The notes under the pieces were generated by a model, which was not told the origin of the DNA, did not search any database, and worked only from the letters and a program-made list of their open reading frames with translations. From Pontibacterium granulatum (GTDB lineage Bacteria; Pseudomonadota; Gammaproteobacteria; Pseudomonadales; Balneatricaceae), in the NCBI RefSeq assembly GCF_029961155.1, contig NZ_JASBRH010000029.1:1-49288 (forward strand): 49,288 nt of DNA, given 5' to 3'. Position numbers and translations under genes: made by a program. This document shows positions 7,391 through 15,872 of this stretch, one piece after another. Position 1 is the stretch's first letter, and every line of letters begins with the position of its first letter.

Positions 7391-7623
7391 ATCTCTTCAG
7401 AGGTATTGGTCAAATAATAAACCGGGTTTATCGTTGACAGCGTTCTGAAGGTTGTTGCACGTGCTGATCTAGATGCTCGGATCAGGTTCTGGATAATACC
7501 CTCTCTCCTCGTTATCCAGTGACGTGCAATGGCTTATCAGAAACCTTGACTCATGAGGTGTTCAGGGCCTCATATCAACTGGCAAGTCACCGGCGGAATC
7601 TGACCTATTCCGCCGGTTTTTTT
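7391..7623 (+). ncRNA. Putative FNR-regulated structured small RNA
   Basis: A stretch of about 233 nt with no convincing gene, bounded by an FNR-type promoter and a strong intrinsic terminator. Its central part can fold as a three-way junction. P1 pairs TTGCACGT (7455-7462) with ACGTGCAA (7522-7529), extended by AAGGTT (7448-7453) with AACCTT (7542-7547). P2 is CTGATC (7464-7469) with GATCAG (7480-7485). P3 is CTGGATAA (7489-7496) with TTATCCAG (7512-7519). P4 is ATGAGG (7553-7558) with CCTCAT (7568-7573), and the terminator follows. The P3 loop holds CCCTCTCTCCTC, a pyrimidine tract able to pair with Shine-Dalgarno sequences. This suggests a trans-acting regulator of anaerobic genes, in the manner of FnrS. 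It matches no RNA family I recognise. Confidence 0.6.
7590..7623 (+). terminator. Strong Rho-independent terminator of the putative small RNA
   Basis: CCGGCGGAAT (7590-7599) pairs perfectly with ATTCCGCCGG (7607-7616) across a 7-nt loop and is followed by seven T residues (7617-7623). The T-run is on the plus strand only, and no plus-strand coding gene precedes it after the window start of the intergenic region. Confidence 0.9.
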
Positions 7624-7843
7624 CTAACTGAGATCACGTGATATTTGTCCGGATACTCGGCCCCCATTACTTGCATATATGCCTGTTGTTTTTTGCAACG
7701 TCTTTTTGTCCCCGGGCAATATATCTGTCTGAATTCAATTGGATAAATTGCGCTTGCCAGCGATGTTGTGCAACCATTCAACATGTTCGTAGTTCGGTAT
7801 TCAGCCGCCCACGCAGTCGAATGCGATGATTCAAGGAAAATCA

Positions 7844-10800
7844 ATGCGGAATCGCGACAGAGCCTCCGATAGAGATCGTGCTCAGATGCAATCTCACTCG
7901 TTAGCATCGCTAAACTTGACCCCGCCCGCTGTGTACGTGTTGGGCTTTATCTTGCTTCTTTCCTTCGTTACTGGCGCGTACTTCACTGAAAAATTCATTT
8001 ACGAGCGGCATGCCATCCAAGTCCGTTCTGAAGTGCAGCAGCACCTGTACACCACCCGGGACCGTATCGATAACAACCTGAAAGGTGATATGCAGCTTGC
8101 CAGGGGGCTGATCGCTGCGATAGCCGCCGATCCTTATATGGATCAACTTACCTTTGAGCAGGCTGCAGAGGCGTTGATGGAAAAGAATCAACGTCTTAAG
8201 GAGATGTCGGCGGCGCCGGGGCTGGTGATCAAATTTCTTTACCCGATAGCAGGGAATGAAGGGGCTTTAAATCTGGACCTCGCAAAAGTCCCCGAACAGT
8301 TTGGAGCAATCCAGCGGGCACGCAGTACCGGTGAGATGGTGTTGTCGGGGCCTGTTGATCTGATCGAAGGTGGTACTGCGTTTATTTCCCGGATGCCCGT
8401 GTTTCTGAGCGATGAGGGTGGGCCTTACTTCTGGGGAATCGCCAGCGCCCTGATTGATGAGCATGCATTGTATATGAACAGTGGCCTTCTGAATGATGAT
8501 ATGCCCATCGAGATCGCCATTCGCGGTAAAGATGCGTTAGGGCCGGAAGGGGAGGTGTTCTTCGGGCGTGCCTCCCTATTTGATGAACACCCGGTGCTGA
8601 CCGAGATTCTGTTGCCCAACGGCAGCTGGCAACTGGCAGCGGTCGCAAAAGGAGAGCAGGCACTGCCAGGCGTTATCTGGCTGATTCGCGGCGGATTTGC
8701 TCTGCTTGCGCTCGTAATACTGTTGGCTTTTGTTGCGATCGTGAATTCTCTGAGACAAGCCCACCTGGCTCAAGCCCAGTTGAGTCTATCCCTGCGTGCG
8801 CTGCACGAACGAGAGGCGTTGTTGCGTACCGTCGTCGATGAAATGCCTGATGTGGTGGTACTTAAAGACAAGGACGGTAAATTCCTGCTGGGTAATCAGG
8901 CGGTCGCTCAACTTTACAACACGACCCCGGACGAGATGCTTGGTAAGGACGATGCCGACTTTGGCGTGCCCAAAGAGATGGCCGATTTCTTCCGCGAGAA
9001 CATACAGGCGGTGATCGCTAGGGGTGAAACAGAGGTTGTCTTTGAGGACAGTACGGATGCCGTAACCGGCGAAGTGCGCCACTTTAAGTCGATCAAGCGT
9101 CCTTTTAAGGATGTGGACGGTAACGACCAGATTCTGGTCATCGCACATGACATCACCGATATCGTTGATGCACAGGATCAGGTGGCCGCCAATGAAGCCA
9201 AGTTGAGCGCCATCCTGGATAACGTGGACGCTTATATTTACCTCAAGGATTCGGACGGCAAGTACCTGTTCGCCAACAAAAAGGTCTTGGATTTGTGGGG
9301 TGTATCGATGGATGAAGTGATCGGTTACACCGATGACCAATTCTTCGATGCTGAATCTGTTGTGATTATTAAACAGAATGACCGACAGGTCTTTGAAACA
9401 GGTGAAACCTTCCGGGAAGAGGAGTCAGCCACCAACCTGCGCGATGGCAGTGTAGGAATCTACCGCACGACCAAGCTTCCTTTACGTCGGGACGATGGAT
9501 CTATCTACGCCCTGTGTGGGATTTCAGTGGATATCTCTGAGATCAAGCGGATCGAGCACGCCCTGCGTGAGAGTGAGCAGCGCTTTAAGGTGGCCGGGAA
9601 GGCGGCTTATGATCTGATTTACGAATGGGAGGTCGCAACAGACAGCTTGCGCTGGTTTGGTGATATCGACCGTATTCTGGGCTGCAAACCCGGAGAAATC
9701 TCTCATGAGGTAGACAGCTGGTTGGCGTTGATCCATCCGGATGATCGGCCAAGGCTGGCCGGTGTTGTGGAACAGCATCGTAATAGCATCCAGCCGATCA
9801 ATTACGAGTACCGTATTCGCCATAACAACGGCACCTACCGTTATTGGAGTGACCATGCACTGCCGTTGCTGGATGACAACCGTAAGCCCTACAAGTGGAT
9901 TGGTGTGTGCACCGATATCACCACCCAGAAGCAGCAACAGCGCGAACTGGAGTTCAGTGCTTATCATGATCGCCTGACCAGCCTGCCAAACCGTATGTTG
10001 TTGTCGGATCGCTTGCGTCAGGCGATGTATCAGGAAGCCCGTCGTGGGCAGAGTTTGGCGGTGGTCTACATCGATCTCGATGGCTTTAAAGAGATTAACG
10101 ATACTCACGGTCATGAGATGGGAGATCACTTGCTGGTAGCGATAGCAAAACGTTTCCAGCGTGTGCTGCGTGAGGGCGATACGGTTGCCCGCCTGGGGGG
10201 CGATGAGTTTGTGGCGGTACTGATCGATATCGAAACCACTGCCAGTGCCATTCCTCTGCTGCGCCGTCTGTTGAAAGTCATCGGCGAACCGGTGTTGGTG
10301 GATGATCTGATCTTGCATGTATCGGCCAGCATCGGTGTCTCGTTCTATCCACAAAATGATGACGTGGATGCGGACCAGCTGTTACGTCAGGCGGACCAGG
10401 CGATGTACCAGGCCAAGCTGGAAGGTAAAAACCGCTACCACTTCTTTGATGCCGAGCACGACCGTAGCTTACGTGGACAGCATGAGATTCTGGAACGGAT
10501 TGGAGAAGCCCTGTTGCGCAACGAGTTTGAGCTCTACTACCAGCCGAAAGTGAATATGCGCACCGGCCAAGTACTGGGTGTGGAGGCGTTGATTCGCTGG
10601 AACCATCCGGTGGAAGGGCATCTGCAGCCGGGTGAGTTCCTGCCGGTGATCGAGGATCACCCGCTCTCTATCGAATTGGGCGAGTGGGTGATCAATCAGG
10701 CACTTAAACAGTTACAGTGCTGGAGCCGCATGGGGCTGAATATACCCGTCAGTGTGAATATTGGCGGCTTGCAGCTACAGCAGAGTAATTTTGCAGAGCA

Positions 10801-11650
10801 GCTGCAGCGCCTGCTGGCGCAGTATCCGGATGTGGAGCCGGCGGACCTGGAGCTGGAGGTACTGGAAACCTGCGCGTTGCAGGATATCGTCAAGGTATCT
10901 AAGGTGATGCGGGCCTGTCAGCTGATCGGTGTAAATTTCTCGCTGGATGACTTTGGTACCGGGTATTCATCCCTGACCTATCTGAAATCGCTGCCGGCAG
11001 CGGTGCTGAAGATCGATCGCTCCTTTGTACGCGACATGCTGGAAGACCCGGATGATCTGGCGATTCTGGAAGGGGTTGTCGGCATGGCTGCGGCTTTCCG
11101 CCGTAAGGTGATTGCGGAAGGTGTAGAGTGTGTTGAACACGGAAAGCTTCTGTTGCAGTTGGGCTGTGAACTTGCCCAAGGTTACGCGATCGCAAAACCG
11201 ATGCCGGCAAGTGAGGTTCCGCAATGGATTGAATCCTGGCAACCGCCAAAGGAGTGGCGTACGCAGAAGCCGATCAGCCGGGATGATCTTTCTCTGTTAT
11301 TTGCAGCGATCGAACACAAGGCGTGGATGCGTACACTGGATTATTATCTGAGCGGTGATGTTGAACAAACGCCGCCACTGGCACCGGACACCTGCCGTTT
11401 TGGTCAGTGGTTGGATACCGAGGGCAAGAGACGTTACGGTGGTACGGCCTTGTTCAGTGAGGTTATTGAGCTGCATCGTCAGGTGCATCTGACAGGTCAG
11501 GATATCTGTCGTTTGTATGAAGCGAATGAAGTGCTTGCGGCACAGGCGAAGTTGGATGATCTGACGGATCTCAGCGATGACCTGCTCAGTTGCCTGGATG
11601 TGTTGCTCAGTGGTTATTCGCTGGAACGCTTGAACGTGGTATCAGATTAG
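7844..11650 (+). CDS. CHASE-PAS-PAS-PAS-GGDEF-EAL-CZB cyclic-di-GMP enzyme
   Basis: A 1268-aa inner-membrane sensor. Two membrane helices (about 28-47 and 278-300) bracket a periplasmic CHASE-like domain; three PAS domains follow (about 325-440, 450-570, 580-695). The GGDEF domain is intact (GGDEF 785-789) and has an RxxD inhibitory site (REGD) five residues upstream. The EAL domain has EALIRW (914-916) and DDFGTGYSS. The last 115 residues fit the CZB zinc-binding core HxxW-x22-CxFGxW-x21-HxxxH (H1158, C1184, H1211, H1215). The ATG at 7844 follows AAGGA at about 6 nt. It could make or degrade c-di-GMP in response to zinc or oxidants. The link to the neighbouring nitrate genes is positional only. 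Confidence 0.88.
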   Translation: MRNRDRASDRDRAQMQSHSLASLNLTPPAVYVLGFILLLSFVTGAYFTEKFIYERHAIQVRSEVQQHLYTTRDRIDNNLKGDMQLARGLIAAIAADPYMDQLTFEQAAEALMEKNQRLKEMSAAPGLVIKFLYPIAGNEGALNLDLAKVPEQFGAIQRARSTGEMVLSGPVDLIEGGTAFISRMPVFLSDEGGPYFWGIASALIDEHALYMNSGLLNDDMPIEIAIRGKDALGPEGEVFFGRASLFDEHPVLTEILLPNGSWQLAAVAKGEQALPGVIWLIRGGFALLALVILLAFVAIVNSLRQAHLAQAQLSLSLRALHEREALLRTVVDEMPDVVVLKDKDGKFLLGNQAVAQLYNTTPDEMLGKDDADFGVPKEMADFFRENIQAVIARGETEVVFEDSTDAVTGEVRHFKSIKRPFKDVDGNDQILVIAHDITDIVDAQDQVAANEAKLSAILDNVDAYIYLKDSDGKYLFANKKVLDLWGVSMDEVIGYTDDQFFDAESVVIIKQNDRQVFETGETFREEESATNLRDGSVGIYRTTKLPLRRDDGSIYALCGISVDISEIKRIEHALRESEQRFKVAGKAAYDLIYEWEVATDSLRWFGDIDRILGCKPGEISHEVDSWLALIHPDDRPRLAGVVEQHRNSIQPINYEYRIRHNNGTYRYWSDHALPLLDDNRKPYKWIGVCTDITTQKQQQRELEFSAYHDRLTSLPNRMLLSDRLRQAMYQEARRGQSLAVVYIDLDGFKEINDTHGHEMGDHLLVAIAKRFQRVLREGDTVARLGGDEFVAVLIDIETTASAIPLLRRLLKVIGEPVLVDDLILHVSASIGVSFYPQNDDVDADQLLRQADQAMYQAKLEGKNRYHFFDAEHDRSLRGQHEILERIGEALLRNEFELYYQPKVNMRTGQVLGVEALIRWNHPVEGHLQPGEFLPVIEDHPLSIELGEWVINQALKQLQCWSRMGLNIPVSVNIGGLQLQQSNFAEQLQRLLAQYPDVEPADLELEVLETCALQDIVKVSKVMRACQLIGVNFSLDDFGTGYSSLTYLKSLPAAVLKIDRSFVRDMLEDPDDLAILEGVVGMAAAFRRKVIAEGVECVEHGKLLLQLGCELAQGYAIAKPMPASEVPQWIESWQPPKEWRTQKPISRDDLSLLFAAIEHKAWMRTLDYYLSGDVEQTPPLAPDTCRFGQWLDTEGKRRYGGTALFSEVIELHRQVHLTGQDICRLYEANEVLAAQAKLDDLTDLSDDLLSCLDVLLSGYSLERLNVVSD

Positions 11651-11670
11651 ACCGTTCCTGTTCAACTACA

Positions 11671-11711
11671 CAGTACTGCGCTGCTTTTTGGATATAAGCG
11701 GCGCAGCACTG
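11671..11711. terminator. Hairpin between the converging GGDEF-EAL and narL genes
   Basis: An interrupted palindrome built from CTGCGC and GCGCAG blocks, with matching CAGT/ACTG and GCTT/AAGC arms, spans the 73-bp gap between the two gene ends. It has no long T-run, but it is well placed to act as a bidirectional terminator. Confidence 0.5.
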
Positions 11712-11723
11712 TGCCAAATCGAT

Positions 11724-12389
11724 CTATTTAATCCCTTCCTGAACGGCCCAAACTGCGACCTCTACGCGAGAGCGCAGGTTCAACTTCTTCAACAGATGTT
11801 TCACATGCACCTTCACGGTGCCTTCGGTGATGCTCAGTTTACGGGCGATCAGTTTATTCGGAAGGCCTGCGGCGATCAGTTTGATGATCTGACGTTCGCG
11901 TGGGGTCAGGCTGCTGATGTCCGGGCCCTTGGCGGTACGTTTGCTCTGCAGCGCCTGGGCGAGCAAGGTGGTGAGGCGGTCGCTGATCACCATCTTACCC
12001 AGCGCGGCTTGGTTGAGGTTGTTCAGCAGCTCCTCCGGCTCCATATCCTTCAGCAGATAACCGTCGGCACCGGCTTTTAGCGCGGCGACCACATCCTCTT
12101 CATTATCGGAGACGGTAAACACCACTACACGGGAATCCACACCCTCTTCGCGCAGCATCTTGAGGGTTTCGATGCCGTTGATCTCTGGCATGTTGAGATC
12201 CAGCAGAATTAGATCGGGCTCATGCTCCAGCGCAGCGGCAACACCATCGTTGGCGTTGCTGGCTTCGGCGACTACTTCGAGATCCGTATCCAGTTCGATC
12301 AGCTGCTTCACGCCCTTGCGCAGCAGGGGGTGGTCATCAATCAGCAGAATGGATGCGGGGCTGCCTTGCTCACTGCTCATGTCGTTCAT
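11724..12389 (-). CDS. narL: Nitrate/nitrite response regulator NarL
   Basis: A 221-aa NarL/FixJ-type regulator. The receiver domain has the acidic pair (IDDH near 17) and the phospho-acceptor D64 in [11 protein letters not shown]. The LuxR-type helix-turn-helix spans about 155-215 ([19 protein letters not shown], then [16 protein letters not shown]). It is the partner of NarX, encoded 19 bp upstream. Phosphorylated NarL binds TACYYMT heptamers, and such sites in 7-2-7 form occur before narK1, narG, moaA and the nitrate transporter gene. The ATG at 12389 follows AGGA at 7 nt, better than the second ATG three codons later. Confidence 0.95.
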   Translation of the reverse strand: MNDMSSEQGSPASILLIDDHPLLRKGVKQLIELDTDLEVVAEASNANDGVAAALEHEPDLILLDLNMPEINGIETLKMLREEGVDSRVVVFTVSDNEEDVVAALKAGADGYLLKDMEPEELLNNLNQAALGKMVISDRLTTLLAQALQSKRTAKGPDISSLTPRERQIIKLIAAGLPNKLIARKLSITEGTVKVHVKHLLKKLNLRSRVEVAVWAVQEGIK

Positions 12390-12408
12390 TGGGATTCCTG
12401 TAAATCAG

Positions 12409-14229
12409 TTATCTCTGTTTGGGTTGAAAGCGCATCAGTACCTGAACACCGCCCTCACTGCGGTTCTGAACCGACAGGTTACCATTCAGGGTGCTGGCGC
12501 GGTCACGCATAATGACCAGACCGTAATGGTTCGTCAGGTCTTTGTCGTCCGGCAGACCGATGCCGTTATCTTCGATAGAGACCTCTACCTCGCCGTTCGG
12601 TTGCATCACGCGTACTGATACATCGCTGGCTTCACTGTGTTTGACCACATTTGCGAGGGCTTCACGTACCAGTTGTAGCACATGTACCTCTTCATTAGGA
12701 CTCAGACTTTGATGACGCAAGCCATACTTCAAACCGATATCGATGTTGAGGCGTTCGGAGAACTCTTTAATAGTCGCTTCCAGCGCAGGCTTCAGTCCCG
12801 GCTGATCCAGTGTCAGGCGGAAGGTGGTCAGTAGTTCACGCAGCTGACGGTAGGCGTTGTTGAGACCTTCCTTCAGTTCGTTGGTGACGTCATCAATCTG
12901 TTCTTCACTCGCTGCTTTATTGCGCAGGATCTGAAGACGACTCACCTGCATCTTAAGGTAAGAGAGGGACTGGGCGAGGGAATCGTGCAGCTCGCGGGCG
13001 ATCACGGCACGTTCCTCCATCAGGGACATCTGCTGCTCTTTCTCTGCTTTCAGTTCCAGCGACAGTACGGTGCCCAGGTTCTCCACCAGGGTGGTGAGCA
13101 AGCGGATCTGTTCGTTGCTTGGTGGGCTCTCCGGACCAAACTCCACCTCAAACTCGCCGAAGTACGCCTCACGGGTTTGGATTGGGATACTTAGAGTGTC
13201 GTGCTCTTTGTTGTCTTGACGGGACACCAGGCAGTCGTTGCAGGCCTGATTGGCACAATCTGTCGGGCGTTCCAGTGACTGGGTGGTAAGGGTGCGGTAA
13301 CTGCTGCGCTGGTTGGGTTCACACAGGGTTACACGTACGGGGCCGACCGGAATCACCTCTTCCAGCTTCTTCATCACCGGCATCAAACGGCGGCATATAT
13401 CTTCGTCACGGTTAAAGCGACGGGTTGCCTCATAAAGCAGTTGCAGGGATTCGTTGGTGTAGCGCAGCTGGGCGGTTTTCTTCTGTACCCTGTTTTCCAG
13501 ATCGGTGTAGGTCTTGGAAATCTCTTCAGCCATGTGGTTGAAGGTGGTGCCGAGCAAACCTAGCTCGTCATCACTCTGGTAATAAACGCGGGCGTCCAGC
13601 TTGCCCTGGCCGGCTTGTTTTGCCGCATCCAGTAGTTGCGCCAGTGGTTCGATCACGTTGCTTTTAATGTCGTACATAGCGATGAAGATGATCAGGATGG
13701 TCATGAACAGGCTGATGCCCTGAATCAGACTGAGTAGCTTGATCTTGGATTCGGTGCTTTCCTCTAACAGCTGTACCAGATGGTCGATCTTGGGCACGAA
13801 CTCTTCAACGCGTTTCAGGTATTCCGCATTACCCTGGGGGCCTGCCTGGATTGCTACTGTCAGGGCGGGAGCGAGTTCATCCTGCCATTCCATGATCAGG
13901 CTTTCATAAAACTGACGTTGGTTGTGGTCGCTGTCGGTTGGGATCACGTTGGCCAGCTTCGGGCTTTTGATGCGTTGCTCAAACTCATCCAGCGAGGTTT
14001 GTACCTTAGACCGGGTCTCGGTGGTGCCGATGCTTTCGTGTTGCTGGGTTTCAGCGACGATACGGTACGACATCATACGCAAAGAGCCGGCCAGGTTTAT
14101 GCCGGCCGCGTCGCCCTGGGTGCTTTCGGCCACGATCACCGAACTGATCATGCTGATCAGTGCCATCAGGCTGATGGCAAACATTGCGGTGCCCAGTCGG
14201 GTGATAATCGATTGGTTGAGGAAATTCAT
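12409..14229 (-). CDS. narX: Nitrate/nitrite sensor histidine kinase NarX
   Basis: A 606-aa membrane sensor. The N-terminal helix (about 12-34) leads into the periplasmic P-box that binds nitrate (GDAAGINLAGSLRMMSYRI, residues 39-57). The second helix is at about 168-188, followed by a HAMP domain and a central region with the NarX cysteine cluster (CANQACNDC, 325-333). The HisKA_3 box is ARELHDSLAQSLSYLK, with H415 as phosphorylation site, and an HATPase domain ends the protein. It forms an operon with narL and is divergent from narK1, with 258 bp between the two starts. Confidence 0.95.
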   Translation of the reverse strand: MNFLNQSIITRLGTAMFAISLMALISMISSVIVAESTQGDAAGINLAGSLRMMSYRIVAETQQHESIGTTETRSKVQTSLDEFEQRIKSPKLANVIPTDSDHNQRQFYESLIMEWQDELAPALTVAIQAGPQGNAEYLKRVEEFVPKIDHLVQLLEESTESKIKLLSLIQGISLFMTILIIFIAMYDIKSNVIEPLAQLLDAAKQAGQGKLDARVYYQSDDELGLLGTTFNHMAEEISKTYTDLENRVQKKTAQLRYTNESLQLLYEATRRFNRDEDICRRLMPVMKKLEEVIPVGPVRVTLCEPNQRSSYRTLTTQSLERPTDCANQACNDCLVSRQDNKEHDTLSIPIQTREAYFGEFEVEFGPESPPSNEQIRLLTTLVENLGTVLSLELKAEKEQQMSLMEERAVIARELHDSLAQSLSYLKMQVSRLQILRNKAASEEQIDDVTNELKEGLNNAYRQLRELLTTFRLTLDQPGLKPALEATIKEFSERLNIDIGLKYGLRHQSLSPNEEVHVLQLVREALANVVKHSEASDVSVRVMQPNGEVEVSIEDNGIGLPDDKDLTNHYGLVIMRDRASTLNGNLSVQNRSEGGVQVLMRFQPKQR

Positions 14230-14356
14230 GCTCTGATCCCGTGTTATGTCCGGCGGTACTCATAAAGAACCGGCGGGTAAAAAGCCTTTTCCTGCGACTT
14301 AAGTTGGAGTCCACAAATTATCAGTTAAAACAGCGGCTTACAAAAGGAATAAGAGG

Positions 14357-14372
14357 TACCACCAAAGGGGTA
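14357..14372 (+). promoter_or_regulatory. NarL 7-2-7 site upstream of narK1
   Basis: TACCACC-AA-AGGGGTA: the second heptamer is a perfect TACCCCT on the other strand. The centre (14364.5) is 52 bp upstream of the FNR site centre and -93.5 from the predicted start. Confidence 0.75.
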
Positions 14373-14409
14373 ATTCCAGAAAACCGCCATTTTTTCAGTA
14401 AGTTAGAAC

Positions 14410-14451
14410 TTGATACGGATCAATACCCGAAGGGCCTCTCAGAGCTAGTTT
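14410..14451 (+). promoter_or_regulatory. FNR-activated narK1 promoter
   Basis: TTGATACGGATCAA (14410-14423) is a perfect FNR consensus. TAGTTT at 14446-14451 sits where a class II -10 is expected, giving a start near 14458 and a 5' UTR of about 30 nt. The same -10 hexamer occurs at the same distance in the narG promoter. Confidence 0.8.
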
Positions 14452-14487
14452 TTGATCTAAAGCAAGTTCGACTTTCCCGAGATTGTG

Positions 14488-15777
14488 ATGGCCCAGGATA
14501 CTCAAAAGCAAATTTCAGCACTGATCATGAGCACACTGATGTTCGCGGCGTGCTTTGCTGCCTGGACGCTCATCTCCGTGATTGGGGTACAGATCAAGTA
14601 TGAACTGCAGCTAAGCGAAACGGAATTCGGGATTCTGGTGGCTACCCCGATCCTGACCGGTGCGCTGGCCCGTCTGCCTATGGGCATGCTGGCGGAACGA
14701 TTTGGCGGTCGTCGCCTGATGACCAGCTTAGTGTTGCTGGTCAGCATACCATTGTATGCCTTCTCTTACGCCGAAACCTACTGGCATTACCTGGCGCTGG
14801 GCCTATGTATCGGTCTGGTGGGTAGCAGCTTCGCCATCGGTATTCACTATGTTTCTGCTTGGGCCTCCCGCGATAACCAAGGGTTGGCGATGGGGGTTTT
14901 TGGCGCCGGTAACCTGGGGGCTGCACTGACCAACCTGGTCGCGCCACTGATCATTATCGCGTACGGCTGGCGTATGGCGCCGATTGCGTATGCCTTCGTG
15001 CTTGTGTTGCTGGGGATGTTGTTCTGGCTGTTGACCCAGGATGATCCCGTGCATCAGAAGCGCAGTGCGCGGCACGCTGAGCCGGGCTTGAAACAGCTGT
15101 TTTTGCCACTGATGGATCTGCGCGTGTGGCGGTTTGGCCTCTACTATTTCTTCTGTTTTGGCGGCTATGTGGCGTTGACACTGTGGTTGCCGGAGTATTA
15201 CGTCAGTCAATATGGACTGGACCTGAAAACCGCGTCATTCCTGACGCTGCTGTTTACCGTGCCGGGTGCGCTAACCCGCGTGATTGGCGGCTGGTGTGCC
15301 GATCAGATTGGGGCGCGCCGGGTGAACTGGACGGTTTTCTGGGTCTGTCTGGTATGTCTCTTTTTCCTTTCCTATCCCCCTACAACCATGACTATTCATG
15401 GCATCGAGCGTGACATGACGTTCCTGCTCGAGATGCCGGTCTGGATGTTTACTGTGCTGGTGATGGTTGTGGGTGTGGCAATGGGATTTGGCAAAGCCAG
15501 CGTGTTCCGCATGGTGTACGACTACTACCCCGATCATATGGGGACTGTAGGCGGCGCTGTCGGGCTGCTGGGGGCGATTGGTGGTTTCGTACTGCCGATT
15601 AGCTTTGGTCTGGTGACAGACCTGTTTGGGGTTCGTAGCTCTTGCTTCATGTTGCTCTACGGATTGCTGGCCCTGTGCATGATCACCATGTACTACGGTA
15701 TCAGCCTTCAGGACCAGCGACAGCGTTTGCAGGAGGCGATCCAGAATAACTTTCTGAAAGAGAACCTGGACGCTTAG
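14488..15777 (+). CDS. narK: Nitrate transporter NarK1
   Basis: A 429-aa, 12-helix major facilitator of the short NarK1 type, generally regarded as a nitrate/proton symporter. Nitrate-porter features are seen in the first half (LARLPMGMLAERFGGRR after the second helix, then AMGVFGAGNLGAALTNL). It is the first gene of narK1-narK2. In Pseudomonas and Paracoccus the two porters start respiration (NarK1) and then exchange nitrate for nitrite (NarK2). The ATG at 14488 is preferred; a GTG lies one codon upstream. The ribosome site is weak. Regulation is by the NarL and FNR sites upstream. Confidence 0.9.
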   Translation: MAQDTQKQISALIMSTLMFAACFAAWTLISVIGVQIKYELQLSETEFGILVATPILTGALARLPMGMLAERFGGRRLMTSLVLLVSIPLYAFSYAETYWHYLALGLCIGLVGSSFAIGIHYVSAWASRDNQGLAMGVFGAGNLGAALTNLVAPLIIIAYGWRMAPIAYAFVLVLLGMLFWLLTQDDPVHQKRSARHAEPGLKQLFLPLMDLRVWRFGLYYFFCFGGYVALTLWLPEYYVSQYGLDLKTASFLTLLFTVPGALTRVIGGWCADQIGARRVNWTVFWVCLVCLFFLSYPPTTMTIHGIERDMTFLLEMPVWMFTVLVMVVGVAMGFGKASVFRMVYDYYPDHMGTVGGAVGLLGAIGGFVLPISFGLVTDLFGVRSSCFMLLYGLLALCMITMYYGISLQDQRQRLQEAIQNNFLKENLDA

Positions 15778-15795
15778 GAAGGCCTTGGGTTTTGC

Positions 15796-15809
15796 CACCT
15801 CAGAAGGTG
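15796..15809 (+). other. Small intercistronic hairpin between narK1 and narK2
   Basis: CACCT (15796-15800) and AGGTG (15805-15809) can form a 5-bp stem with a CAGA loop in the 95-bp gap, with only a short T-run after it. It may modulate the relative expression of the two genes. The evidence is weak. Confidence 0.3.
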
Positions 15810-15872
15810 CCATTTTGAAATGTTTTAGGGGCGGGACTGTATCCTGTCCTGTTCTAGCCTGGAGAGTCAGTC

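Noticed and set aside
7183-7413. A 76-codon minus-strand frame upstream of the nitrate transporter gene
   Set aside because: No ribosome site, low-complexity AT-driven composition, and it covers the FNR dyad and the NarL heptamers. It is better read as regulatory DNA.
7605-7907. A 100-codon minus-strand frame over the terminator and the start of the GGDEF-EAL gene
   Set aside because: It overlaps the strong terminator stem and the 5' end of a real gene; no ribosome site or recognisable domain.
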